From: Bacillota bacterium
GTDB taxonomy: Bacteria > Bacillota > Desulfotomaculia > Desulfotomaculales > Desulfohalotomaculaceae
DNA length: 64,000 bases
NCBI GenBank assembly: GCA_009711615.1
Contig: VENI01000011.1
Coordinates: forward strand, 62,001 to 126,000
Reading direction: 5' to 3'
Shown here: positions 17,519-26,511 of the stretch, one piece after another
Layout: every line of letters begins with the position of its first letter
How positions within the stretch are numbered: position 1 is the first letter of the stretch
The notes under the pieces: generated by a model
The model's database searches: none
The model's input: only the letters and a program-made list of their open reading frames with translations
Told to the model about the DNA's origin: nothing
Program-made: the position numbers and the translations under genes

Positions 17519-18538
17519 GTGGGATATAAGTTTACTACCGAAGAATTTAACAGGTTGTTATCTGACTTGAAAAAACAGTACCGGGTATATGCCCCGGTGT
17601 TATTAAAAGGCAAAGGAAGGTTTTCAGACACTGATGTTGTTGGGTATGGAGAAATACAGAATATAGATGACGTTATTTTTACTCAGAAGTCTTATTTTTC
17701 ACCGAAAGAAATTTTTTACCCCATTAGTGAAACTATGTTTTACTTTACTGAGGATGAATACCGGGAGCCTAAGGTGGAATCTAAAGAAATAATTGTATTC
17801 TTGCGTTCCTGTGATATTAATGCAGTGGAACGTTTGGATAAGATTATGCTTGAGAATGGCAAGGAACCTGATTACTATTATCATCGACTTAGAAGCAAAG
17901 TGAAATTTATTAAAATTGATTGTCCCACCAGTTTTGACAGTTGCTTTTGTGTTTCCATGGGGACAAATTACACAGATAATTATAGCGCCTCAATTCACTC
18001 AGACAACAACGGTTTATACCTGTGTGATGTAAAGGAAGACATTAATGGCCTCTTTTCTTCATACGGTACATTTGCTGAGTTTAAACCCCTCTTTGTAGAG
18101 GAAAATGATTTTAGTGTTGAAGTGCCAGAGGATATCAATTTAGCTACCATTGCCGAACACGATTTGTGGCAGGAATACAGTTCCCGTTGTGTTGCCTGTG
18201 GCCGATGTAATACCTCCTGCCCCACCTGCAGTTGCTTTACAGTACAAGATATTTTCTATGAGGATAACCCCAAATGTGGTGAAAGACGCAGGGTGTGGGC
18301 AAGTTGTCAAATTGATGGCTTTACTGATATGGCCGGTGGCCACAGTTTCCGTAAAGATAAGGGGCAACGGATGCGTTTTAAGGTGATGCATAAAATTAAT
18401 GATTTCAAAAAAAGATTTGGCATGCATATGTGTGTAGGCTGCGGCCGGTGCGATGATGTATGCCCGGAATATATTTCTTTTTCCCGCTGTGTCAACAAAG
18501 TTTCTGCTGCTGTACAGGGGGTGAACAATGATGGTTAA
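17519..18538 (+). CDS. asrA: Anaerobic sulfite reductase subunit A
   Basis: A 339-residue iron-sulfur electron-transfer subunit. The C-terminal half has two [4Fe-4S] motifs, CVACGRCNTSCPTC and CVGCGRCDDVCPEY. It passes electrons toward the siroheme subunit AsrC for the NADH-dependent reduction of sulfite to sulfide. GTG start after AGAAAGAAGGTGG. It overlaps asrB by 11 bp. Confidence 0.95.
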   Translation: MGYKFTTEEFNRLLSDLKKQYRVYAPVLLKGKGRFSDTDVVGYGEIQNIDDVIFTQKSYFSPKEIFYPISETMFYFTEDEYREPKVESKEIIVFLRSCDINAVERLDKIMLENGKEPDYYYHRLRSKVKFIKIDCPTSFDSCFCVSMGTNYTDNYSASIHSDNNGLYLCDVKEDINGLFSSYGTFAEFKPLFVEENDFSVEVPEDINLATIAEHDLWQEYSSRCVACGRCNTSCPTCSCFTVQDIFYEDNPKCGERRRVWASCQIDGFTDMAGGHSFRKDKGQRMRFKVMHKINDFKKRFGMHMCVGCGRCDDVCPEYISFSRCVNKVSAAVQGVNNDG

Positions 18539-19328
18539 AAACCCTTATTTGCCATTTAAGGCTAAGATACTAGATATAAAAAAGCAAACAGATATTGACT
18601 GGACTTATCGCCTGGAATGCAGCTTAAGTCCAGAGTGGGGTCAGTTTGTGGAAGTATCAATTCCCGGCGTGGGCGAATGCCCGATATCCATTAGCGACTT
18701 TGGTGATGATTATATAGAACTAACCATCCGTAGGGTTGGTAAAGTAACTGATGTTATTCACCAGCTAAATCAATGTGACAACCTGTTTATCAGAGGCCCC
18801 TATGGCAAAGGTTTTCCGATACCGGACTTTTATGATAAGCATCTAATAATCGCTGCCGGCGGTACTGGATTGGCACCAGTTAAAAGCATCATCAATCATT
18901 TTTATGATCATCCGGACAAATTAACTAAGTTTAACCTATTGATCGGTTTTAAAACTCCCAGCGATTTCCTTTTTAAAGATGAAATTGACAAATGGAAGGA
19001 TAATTTGAATGTCACCATAACGGTAGATAGGGCTGAAAACGATAATTGGGATGGAAATGTAGGTTTAATTACTAATTATGTACCGAAAATTAATATATTC
19101 AAGATTGAAAACGTTCGAGTTGTTGTTGTTGGCCCCCCGGTAATGATGAAATTTACCGTGCAGGAATTTATTAAATTAGGGGTTCCTGAAGAAAACATCT
19201 GGGTTTCATTTGAACGTAAAATGTGCTGTGGCGTTGGCAAGTGTGGCCACTGCAAGATAGATGATACCTATGTCTGCCTGGAAGGGCCAGTATTTAACTA
19301 TACAAAAGCTAAAAAATTAATTGATTAG
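18528..19328 (+). CDS. asrB: Anaerobic sulfite reductase subunit B
   Basis: A 266-residue flavin/NADH subunit of the ferredoxin-NADP reductase type: flavin region early, nucleotide-binding AAGGTGLAPVKS near 110, and a C-terminal [2Fe-2S] ligand group (MCCGVGKCGHCKI ... YVC). It takes electrons from NAD(P)H for AsrA/AsrC. The ATG start overlaps the asrA end, and asrC follows after 17 bp. Confidence 0.95.
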   Translation: MMVKNPYLPFKAKILDIKKQTDIDWTYRLECSLSPEWGQFVEVSIPGVGECPISISDFGDDYIELTIRRVGKVTDVIHQLNQCDNLFIRGPYGKGFPIPDFYDKHLIIAAGGTGLAPVKSIINHFYDHPDKLTKFNLLIGFKTPSDFLFKDEIDKWKDNLNVTITVDRAENDNWDGNVGLITNYVPKINIFKIENVRVVVVGPPVMMKFTVQEFIKLGVPEENIWVSFERKMCCGVGKCGHCKIDDTYVCLEGPVFNYTKAKKLID

Positions 19329-19345
19329 CAAGGGGGTGATTATAT

Positions 19346-20314
19346 ATGTCAATTAACACCAAAAAAGTAATGAAAAATGCTTGGCGCATAACCAAAGACC
19401 GTAACTTAACCTGCCTACGCATTCGGGTTCCGGGGGGACATCTGCCGGTTAAATTTTTTCCGCTAATTCAAGAGATTGCCGATCAATACGGCAATGGCAC
19501 AGTGCATATTACCACCAGGCAGGGGTTTGAAGTACCCGGAATTCCCTTTAGTAAAATGGAAGAGATAAATGCTAAAATTGCACCGATCATTGATGAGTTG
19601 GAAGTTAAAAATGATGTAGACATTAATAAATCGGAAAAGGGTTACCCGGCAGCAGGTACACGTAATGTTTCATCTTGTATTGGCAACCGTGTTTGCCCCC
19701 AGGCTGTTTTTGATACCACTTCCCTGGCCAGGGATATTGAAAAGACCATTTACCCCAATGATCCCCATGTTAAAATAGCTGTTACCGGTTGCCCCAATGA
19801 CTGTATTAAAGCTCACATGCAGGATATCGGTGTAATTGGTCAGGTGGAACCGGTTTATGATAGAACCAGATGCATTGCCTGCCAGGCCTGTGTTAACAAC
19901 TGTGCCAAAGTATCTACCGGAGCATTAACCTTTTCAAATTATAAAGTTAAACGGGATTCTAAACGATGTATTGGTTGTGGAGAATGTGTTCTTAAATGCC
20001 CCACCGGCGCCTGGACACGGGGTGAACAGCACTATAGATTAGTAATAATGGGTAGAACAGGCAAGAAAAACCCACGCATTGCCCGCACTTTTATGGAATG
20101 GGCTGATAGAGGTGCTGTGCTTAAAATATGCAGTAACCTTTACGGTTATATTGATAAATATATTGACCGAACTTTACCTAAAGAGCACGTGGGCTACATT
20201 GTAGATCGTACCGGTTTTAACGTGTTTAAAGAAGAAGTATTAAAAGATGTTACATTATCTTCAAAAACTAAAGTTGTCGATTATATTAATTTTGGCGGTT
20301 ACGAAAATCGATAA
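19346..20314 (+). CDS. asrC: Anaerobic sulfite reductase subunit C (siroheme)
   Basis: A 322-residue catalytic subunit. Siroheme/[4Fe-4S] ligands appear as SSCIGNRVCPQ and TGCPNDCIKA; an inserted ferredoxin domain has CIACQACVNNC and CIGCGECVLKCP. It reduces sulfite by six electrons to sulfide. ATG after AAGGGGGTG. Last gene of the asr operon, ended by the hairpin at 20317-20353. Confidence 0.95.
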   Translation: MSINTKKVMKNAWRITKDRNLTCLRIRVPGGHLPVKFFPLIQEIADQYGNGTVHITTRQGFEVPGIPFSKMEEINAKIAPIIDELEVKNDVDINKSEKGYPAAGTRNVSSCIGNRVCPQAVFDTTSLARDIEKTIYPNDPHVKIAVTGCPNDCIKAHMQDIGVIGQVEPVYDRTRCIACQACVNNCAKVSTGALTFSNYKVKRDSKRCIGCGECVLKCPTGAWTRGEQHYRLVIMGRTGKKNPRIARTFMEWADRGAVLKICSNLYGYIDKYIDRTLPKEHVGYIVDRTGFNVFKEEVLKDVTLSSKTKVVDYINFGGYENR

Positions 20315-20316
20315 AT

Positions 20317-20353
20317 AGAAAACCCCATGGCAATGCGAACCATGGGGTTTTCT
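20317..20353 (+). terminator. Terminator of asrABC
   Basis: A 14-bp perfect stem (AGAAAACCCCATGG with its complement, 9-nt loop) immediately after the asrC stop. Confidence 0.8.
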
Positions 20354-20408
20354 AATTTATGTATATAATTTTTGTATATGGTAAAAAAATGTTCAGCAAA
20401 GTGTGATG

Positions 20409-20645
20409 CTATACTTTCAAATAAACTTCCGGCTCTTTTCTTTCCAAACACTTCTTTTGTAATAACTTCATTTGGTTGGACCAAACAGTATTATCTATTC
20501 CCCTTGCCTGTAAGGGACAATTTTTTACACAAGCAAAACACAATATACATAAATCTATATCTGTCTTTAAGTTGGACTGATTGTCAATAGATATGGCCTC
20601 TACTGGACATACTTCTATACACTTTAGGAATCTATTTGATTTACA
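20409..20645 (-). pseudogene. Relic of a ferredoxin domain
   Basis: Minus-strand translation from a TGA stop at 20646-20648 to TAG at 20409-20411 gives CKSNRFLKCIEVCPVEAI, then CILCFACVKNCPLQARGI and a charged tail, about 78 residues. This is the C-terminal ferredoxin part of an EFR1-type flavodoxin-ferredoxin protein. The first CxxC is damaged, there is no start, and an in-frame stop precedes it. The promoter and leader of the 20707 gene now occupy this stretch. Confidence 0.7.
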
Positions 20646-20706
20646 TCACATTAATTTTTTCCAGGTTATTGTACAATGGCAATATAGATGGGGAGGGATT
20701 CTTAAA

Positions 20707-21696
20707 GTGCATATCAAGAATTTAAGGCACACGATTCAAATTGCTTTAACACTGTTCTTATTATATACAGGTTGGCAGTTTTACAAGTTTGTCTTACACG
20801 TACAAAGTAGTGGTAGCGCACCTTTTATAGATAAACCAGCCGCTGTGGAAGGTTTTTTACCAATAAGTGCACTGTTAGGTTTAAAGCAGTGGCTGTTGAC
20901 AGGTATTTATGACCCCATCCACCCTGCTGGTTTAACCATATTTCTAGCTGTACTATTAACCGCATTTATATTTAAAAAGGGGTTTTGCAGTTGGTTGTGT
21001 CCAATAGGGGCATTATCCGAGTTATTAACTGGATTTAGGATCAGATACTCTAAAACTAACATTAAAATCCCTGGAATTTTGGATAAATCGTTAATGAGCA
21101 TCAAATATCTTCTACTGGCATTCTTTGCTAAAGTAATTATTTTAGATATGTCGTTGAAAGATGTGCAGGCGTTTTTAGTATCGCCATATAACTTGGTTGC
21201 AGACATTAAAATGCTGTATTTCTTTTTAGACATTGGCAAGGTGACAGCAATTGTATTATTAGTCTTAGTGGTACTCTCCATATTCATTAAACAATTTTGG
21301 TGTAGATATCTTTGCCCATATGGGGCCTTACAAGGGTTATTAAGTTTTTTAAGTTTATTTAAGATCAACAGAAACAGAGATCTTTGTATTAATTGCGGTT
21401 CCTGCAATAAAAGTTGCCCAGGAATGATAAATGTTTCAGAAAAACAAGTGGTTAATTCACCTGAATGTACAGGGTGCCTTAATTGTATAGATGTGTGCCC
21501 TATAGAGGGATGTGTTACTGTCAGCTCTTTTAGAAATAAGTTAAATTTAAAACCGTTAATATTTGCCGGAACATTTGTTGGTACTTTTTTCGGACTATTG
21601 TTAATTGCCCAGTTAACCGGGTACTGGGAAAGTACAGTGAAACTAGAAACGTTATATAGACTAACACCTCATTTGGATCTACTAAAACATCCTTGA
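20707..21696 (+). CDS. NapH/CcoG-like membrane polyferredoxin
   Basis: About 329 residues with four to five membrane helices. Two cytoplasmic CxxxCP loops (FCSWLCPIGAL and FWCRYLCPYGAL), as in NapH/NosR/CcoG proteins, precede two [4Fe-4S] motifs (CINCGSCNKSCPG, CTGCLNCIDVCP). It probably moves electrons between quinol and a soluble or periplasmic redox partner. The GTG at 20707 is chosen because GGGGAGGG precedes it; a longer frame to 20581 exists but overlaps the ferredoxin relic. It lies next to asrABC but is separated by a terminator. Confidence 0.83.
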   Translation: MHIKNLRHTIQIALTLFLLYTGWQFYKFVLHVQSSGSAPFIDKPAAVEGFLPISALLGLKQWLLTGIYDPIHPAGLTIFLAVLLTAFIFKKGFCSWLCPIGALSELLTGFRIRYSKTNIKIPGILDKSLMSIKYLLLAFFAKVIILDMSLKDVQAFLVSPYNLVADIKMLYFFLDIGKVTAIVLLVLVVLSIFIKQFWCRYLCPYGALQGLLSFLSLFKINRNRDLCINCGSCNKSCPGMINVSEKQVVNSPECTGCLNCIDVCPIEGCVTVSSFRNKLNLKPLIFAGTFVGTFFGLLLIAQLTGYWESTVKLETLYRLTPHLDLLKHP

Positions 21697-21711
21697 GAGC
21701 CAAAAAAACGT

Positions 21712-21738
21712 AAAGCCAGGGTGTTAGACCCTGGCTTT
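21712..21738. terminator. Terminator between convergent genes
   Basis: AAAGCCAGGGT/ACCCTGGCTTT, 11 bp, 5-nt loop. The minus strand has a T7 run a few bases later, so it mainly ends the propeller gene. Confidence 0.75.
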
Positions 21739-21788
21739 GCCAATAATCATTATAACACATGCAAAATTACTTAATAATAATTAACAGG

Positions 21789-24700
21789 TTATCTGGTTAT
21801 GGTAATTTGTTTTTCCTGTGAATCATATTCTACCAAAGCACCTAAAGTCTCGCTTACAAACCGCAGTGGCACAAAGGTTCGATTACCAGAGATTAATGCC
21901 GGGGCATCAAGGAATTGTGCTTCACCGTTAACAAGCACACTGCTATCTGCTAGAGAAAGAACTACTTCTGTGTTTCCATCAACCACGGTCACCTTCTTAG
22001 TCTTCTGCTCCCAGTTTACCTGAGCCCCCAGAGCCTCGGTGACAAACCTTACTGGCACCATTGTACGGTTACTATCATTTATAAAGGGTTTACTGTCCAG
22101 TGTATAGGGCTCTCCGCCAACGAAAGCTGATGTTTGCCCCAGAGTTAGCATTACAGTTATATCAGATTCTACGTTTTTGACCACAGCAAAGGTACTAAAG
22201 CGGTCTACTGTAACAGTTATTCCTATAGGGTTGCCAGACTGATCATAACTAATTTTACCTTTTAGAACTTCCTTTTCACCGTCATCGTGAAGTACAAATA
22301 CTGCCAGCCTGGACAGAAACTCCTGTTTCCCCTCAGCATCTGAGGGAATTTTTATCTCCCTTAGAGGAATAGTGACTCTAGTACTACCTCTAATGCCAGT
22401 GTTTATTTCAGCCGGGGCACCTACCACTTCGGCCCTTGACAACCCCGGTGTTCCTTTCATGTTTCCGCGTACTCTTTCTACATCAGCACTGCTGAAGGTA
22501 ATGGATAAATCGTCCTCCGGCAACGATTCTGTCAGTGCGGAAGATAACCCTAGCAACGCACCGTCCCCTTCAATCCTTATACCCATGTTTGATGCACTTT
22601 TCAGCACACTGCGCGGAATATTCAACACTGTAGCATCCGCTCTTTCGCTTCCAACGGCACTTATTTTAACCACGTTGGCACCGTTGGAGCGGGCCTCCTC
22701 TTTAATTAACGAAGCAGCACTTTTGCTTACAGTGATGGTTTCTACAGTATGTCCATTTTCCTCAATGAGATTAGTTACAGTTTCCCCAATGCCAATATTA
22801 ACCGTACCGCTGTCATTATCACTGGTTGAGGGAGTTCCTCTGTCCCTGGAACCACCGCCACTTGAACTACCATCGGTTGCAGGTTTATTCTCATCCTTCA
22901 ATGTGGCAAAACTGGCAAGGTGCCAAGTGATTATTTTTGTATCGGTTACATTAGATATATAGGCTTCCCCTGGGAATGCCGGTGCGGTCGGATTATCATA
23001 AGTACCACCCGCCTTTTCTGTGATCTGAACCCAATTATCCGAACCTGCCGGTTTGTATCCCACCGGTCTGGTTACTCCCTTCAATGTCAGAACTACCGGC
23101 TTATCAAAAAGGAAGACAGCATTAGATGAACCAACCTCTATTTCTGTATCCCCTACTGTGAATCCAGAGGGTGCTGTTCCGGTATTTTCTACAACCCCCG
23201 GTGGGTTAATAATTCCATCCCAATTAGTAGGAGCCAGAATGCTGGTACCGTCGGGAATAGAGACACTTACATTATTATCAGCATTGGTAATAGTAATTGG
23301 TTGACCAGTATCGGACTTTAGCCGGACCGCTTTTTTAACCTGAATTGCCTGATCGCCTACTGTTTGTGTTGTAGTTAGATCAACATTATTTAAATCACCA
23401 CTTGTATAGGCAGCCAATTTTTGAATCTGGCCATCAATAGTTATTTGGCCCCCGGATTCTGACTGAACATAACCTCCAAGATTAAGGGGATTAAGTATAT
23501 CCGTATTCAACAGGGCCTGTCCCAACTCTATGCCCCACACACCTTCGGAGTATGATGCGGCGTATAGCTTACCGTTGTCCATAGTAAGACTACGGATATG
23601 TTCTGCGTTACCTTCAAGACCGTCAACTTTAGACCAGCCTAGGTTATTCCAAGACCACACGCCATCAAAGGTCCCAGCGTAGAGTTTGCCGTTGTCCGTT
23701 GTAAGACTACGGACGCGGACATAGGATGCACCGGTTTCTAAGTCACTTGCCTCGGACCATTTGGAATCGGATTTATTCCAGAACCACACGCCGTCATATG
23801 TACCGGCGTAGAGTCTACCATCGAACAGGGTAAGACTATAGACATACGCTTGATAGTCTGCTAGACCACTTGCCTCTAACCAGTTAGAATCGGTTTCATC
23901 CCAGTACCACACGCCAGCACCCCAGGTTCCGGCGTAGAGCTTGCCGTTAACTGTGGCAAGACTAGTAACATATGATGAATCTCCCGCAAGACTACCTACT
24001 TCAAACCATTTAGAGTTGGAGTCATCCCAATACCATACTCCATCCTTGGTCGCAGCATATAACTTGTCGTTTAACATGGTAAAACTAAGGACAGATGCCG
24101 CATCATCTTTAAGGCTACCTATTTTTGACCAATCAGAGTCGTTCCAAGACCACACGCCGTCATATGTACCGGCGTAAAGTTGGCCACTGAAAGGTTTCAG
24201 GCTAAGGATATTTGACGTCTTGCCTTTTAGGTTACCTACTTCAGACCATTTGGATGTAGTGTCATCCCAAAACCAGACACCGTCGTTTATTGTTCCAGCG
24301 TAGACCGTATTATTGAATATTGTAAGACTGTGAGATCCATGAATTCTATCCGGAAGAATTCCTTCCTTATCTACCTTAGACCAATCCGAACCGTCCCAGG
24401 ACCACACACCGTTGCTTTCCGGCCCGGCATAAAGAATGCCGTTGGCCGTTGTAAGATTAAAAATATCGGCTGCATCACCTATTAAGTTACCCACTTTGGA
24501 CCAACTGGAACCGTCCCAGCTCCAAACACCATCACCGCCAGCGCTGTAAGTCAATATTGCTGCGTAAAGTTTATCATTGACCGCCGTCAAACTAACAGCC
24601 TTCACATTGTCTGGAAGATTCCCCACCCTTGACCAATTGGACCCGTCCCAAGACCACACTCCGTCCATGGTCCCGGCATAGAGTTTGCCATTAATTAAGG

Positions 24701-25310
24701 AAAGACTATAAACTGTTGCTGCATCCCCTACAAGACCATCCATAATGGACCAGCGGGACCCGTCCCAGTTCCACACACCGTCGTTTTCAGTCCCCGCATA
24801 GACCGCCCCATTAACTGTGGTAAGCGTATTAGCACTTGGGGAATCCTCTACCCTAGACCAATCAGAGCCGTCCCAGGCCCACACACCTGCATATCTACTC
24901 CCAGCATAGACCGCGCCATTGACCGTGGTAAGACTATTGATTAACCCATAGCCAATATGGTCTTTTAAGTTCCCAACCATAGACCAGGTTGAGTTAGAGT
25001 TATTCCAAGACCATACGCTGTTAAAAGTCCCGGCATATACTACATCATTAACTGTGGTAAGGCTACGAACATCTTCTTTTAGGTTACCCATCTCAGACCA
25101 TTTGGAGCCATCCCAAAAGCTAACCCCATTGTACCTAATTCCTTGGTATACATCTCCATTAACTGTGGTGAGAGCATCCGTATAGTTATAATAATTAGAA
25201 ATTTCGCCAACCTGCAACCAGTTCCCTGATGGTTGTTGCGCATAACCCGGTATAACCACTGCTAAAATCATTATGGACACCAACAATAAGGTTATAAATG
25301 CTTTTTTCAA
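21789..25310 (-). CDS. Secreted 14-repeat beta-propeller protein with copper-amine-oxidase-N domains
   Basis: 1173 residues with a signal peptide (MKKAFITLLLVSIMILAVVIPGYAQ). Residues about 27-600 hold 14 units of 40-45 residues with the pattern SLTTVNGKLYAGT-DGVWSWDGSxWSxVG, which would suit two seven-bladed propellers. A beta-rich middle, a Gly/Ser-rich linker near 815-835 and a ZU5/cadherin-like stretch follow. The last about 115 residues are two copper-amine-oxidase N-terminal-like repeats (FINDSNRTMVPVRFVTEALGA, FVPLRFVSETLGA), common in Firmicute surface proteins and often wall- or polysaccharide-binding. Monocistronic. Its ligand is unknown. Confidence 0.8.
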   Translation of the reverse strand: MKKAFITLLLVSIMILAVVIPGYAQQPSGNWLQVGEISNYYNYTDALTTVNGDVYQGIRYNGVSFWDGSKWSEMGNLKEDVRSLTTVNDVVYAGTFNSVWSWNNSNSTWSMVGNLKDHIGYGLINSLTTVNGAVYAGSRYAGVWAWDGSDWSRVEDSPSANTLTTVNGAVYAGTENDGVWNWDGSRWSIMDGLVGDAATVYSLSLINGKLYAGTMDGVWSWDGSNWSRVGNLPDNVKAVSLTAVNDKLYAAILTYSAGGDGVWSWDGSSWSKVGNLIGDAADIFNLTTANGILYAGPESNGVWSWDGSDWSKVDKEGILPDRIHGSHSLTIFNNTVYAGTINDGVWFWDDTTSKWSEVGNLKGKTSNILSLKPFSGQLYAGTYDGVWSWNDSDWSKIGSLKDDAASVLSFTMLNDKLYAATKDGVWYWDDSNSKWFEVGSLAGDSSYVTSLATVNGKLYAGTWGAGVWYWDETDSNWLEASGLADYQAYVYSLTLFDGRLYAGTYDGVWFWNKSDSKWSEASDLETGASYVRVRSLTTDNGKLYAGTFDGVWSWNNLGWSKVDGLEGNAEHIRSLTMDNGKLYAASYSEGVWGIELGQALLNTDILNPLNLGGYVQSESGGQITIDGQIQKLAAYTSGDLNNVDLTTTQTVGDQAIQVKKAVRLKSDTGQPITITNADNNVSVSIPDGTSILAPTNWDGIINPPGVVENTGTAPSGFTVGDTEIEVGSSNAVFLFDKPVVLTLKGVTRPVGYKPAGSDNWVQITEKAGGTYDNPTAPAFPGEAYISNVTDTKIITWHLASFATLKDENKPATDGSSSGGGSRDRGTPSTSDNDSGTVNIGIGETVTNLIEENGHTVETITVSKSAASLIKEEARSNGANVVKISAVGSERADATVLNIPRSVLKSASNMGIRIEGDGALLGLSSALTESLPEDDLSITFSSADVERVRGNMKGTPGLSRAEVVGAPAEINTGIRGSTRVTIPLREIKIPSDAEGKQEFLSRLAVFVLHDDGEKEVLKGKISYDQSGNPIGITVTVDRFSTFAVVKNVESDITVMLTLGQTSAFVGGEPYTLDSKPFINDSNRTMVPVRFVTEALGAQVNWEQKTKKVTVVDGNTEVVLSLADSSVLVNGEAQFLDAPALISGNRTFVPLRFVSETLGALVEYDSQEKQITITR

Positions 25311-25566
25311 AGTAATCCCTCCGTTGTTTAGTATTTTTCTTGTTTGACTGTTCAGTTAGATACTTTTCTTTTAAAAGAAACTCATTACCAATTATAAAAA
25401 TATACAGATTCCGACATTATTTTACCATATTCTGATTGATTAGTAGCTTAAAAGGTTCTAAAGGTTCATTTAAATTTTTTTTAGGTTGGAAATGATGCTT
25501 GGCTGAAATGTATACTTTATCACCCCGTTTGCTTCTGCTAGCAACTTTAACCTAATAAAGAAAGTG

Positions 25567-25597
25567 AAAAATCCAGCAAGTTTTTTGCTGGATTTTT
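25567..25597. terminator. Terminator downstream of the HAO operon
   Basis: AAAATCCAGCAA pairs with TTGCTGGATTTT, with A/T runs on both sides. It is 12 bp beyond the stop of the 25609 gene. The rest of 25311-25566 is AT-rich and shows no gene; a promoter for the propeller gene must lie there but no clear consensus is seen. Confidence 0.8.
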
Positions 25598-25608
25598 TTA
25601 TTTGGTTT

Positions 25609-26496
25609 TTAACAGTAGTTTTTTGATGTTTCTAGGTTATTGCCTGAATATGCATCCTTAGACAACTTTTCCTGTTGTACCTCCTGCTGACTTAACGATG
25701 ATAAGATGCCTAAAGTACTCAGTTGTGCAAACAGCATTGGTGCCAACACTGGGGCATGATACATCAGTCTCTGAATTGGAAACATTACTGTAGCTTCTAA
25801 ATCTGTGATTAAATGCAGGTAAAAGCCCAGTAGCCCTGTGGCAATCATCATTAGCATCACTGCATAGTATAGGTTTGCCACCGACCTGCTTATCTCTGGC
25901 TTTGCACACAACCAGGTTACCACAAACCCTAGTATTCCGGACAATAATGGGAACAAGGTGTATTTATTTTCAAAATGAGTTTGAGCATGATCTAAACCGG
26001 CAGTAAGAGCTGTTACTAAAAAACCCAGTGCCACTAGCTTCATCAGTTTTTGGGTAGAGGGGTTTATTAACGCTAACCCATATAGTGCCATCCCACTGAA
26101 TGCTAATGGTGCAAATATCGGAATTCCAACTATTAGCCAATTGACCATTTGTTCTTCTTTGACATTCATATTACCAAAGACGTGAAAAAACGCCCCCACA
26201 AATCCCATCAATATTCCAAATACCATCACCAGTTTGAAAAAATTGAGGGACATTCGGCTGTTTGATTTTACTGTATACAAGAATGTAGCTAATGCAGCAA
26301 TAGGTGAATATATTACCGGGATCCACTCATAGGCCGGTATAAAATTATTTTCAGAGTGCGCCATGGCCACATCTATTGCTGTTATGGCAAAACTAATCGC
26401 CAAGAACAACAGTAATATTTGTTTTGGGGTTATAGGGGAAGGTATACTCCCCCCATTGAGAAAGTACACCGGTTTCATTTTAATATTTTTCAACAT
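25609..26496 (-). CDS. Polytopic membrane protein with internal duplication, next to HAO
   Basis: 295 residues, about eight hydrophobic helices. Two halves resemble each other: an AxDxAxAHSENN loop matches a GLDHAQTHFEN loop, and GFVGAFFHVFGN matches GLLGFYLHLITD. The repeated membrane-edge histidines could ligate heme b. It is translated 15 bp after the octaheme cytochrome gene and is a candidate quinol-side partner for it; this is inference. No named family recognised. Confidence 0.72.
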   Translation of the reverse strand: MLKNIKMKPVYFLNGGSIPSPITPKQILLLFLAISFAITAIDVAMAHSENNFIPAYEWIPVIYSPIAALATFLYTVKSNSRMSLNFFKLVMVFGILMGFVGAFFHVFGNMNVKEEQMVNWLIVGIPIFAPLAFSGMALYGLALINPSTQKLMKLVALGFLVTALTAGLDHAQTHFENKYTLFPLLSGILGFVVTWLCAKPEISRSVANLYYAVMLMMIATGLLGFYLHLITDLEATVMFPIQRLMYHAPVLAPMLFAQLSTLGILSSLSQQEVQQEKLSKDAYSGNNLETSKNYC

Positions 26497-26511
26497 GCTT
26501 ACCGGCCCCCT

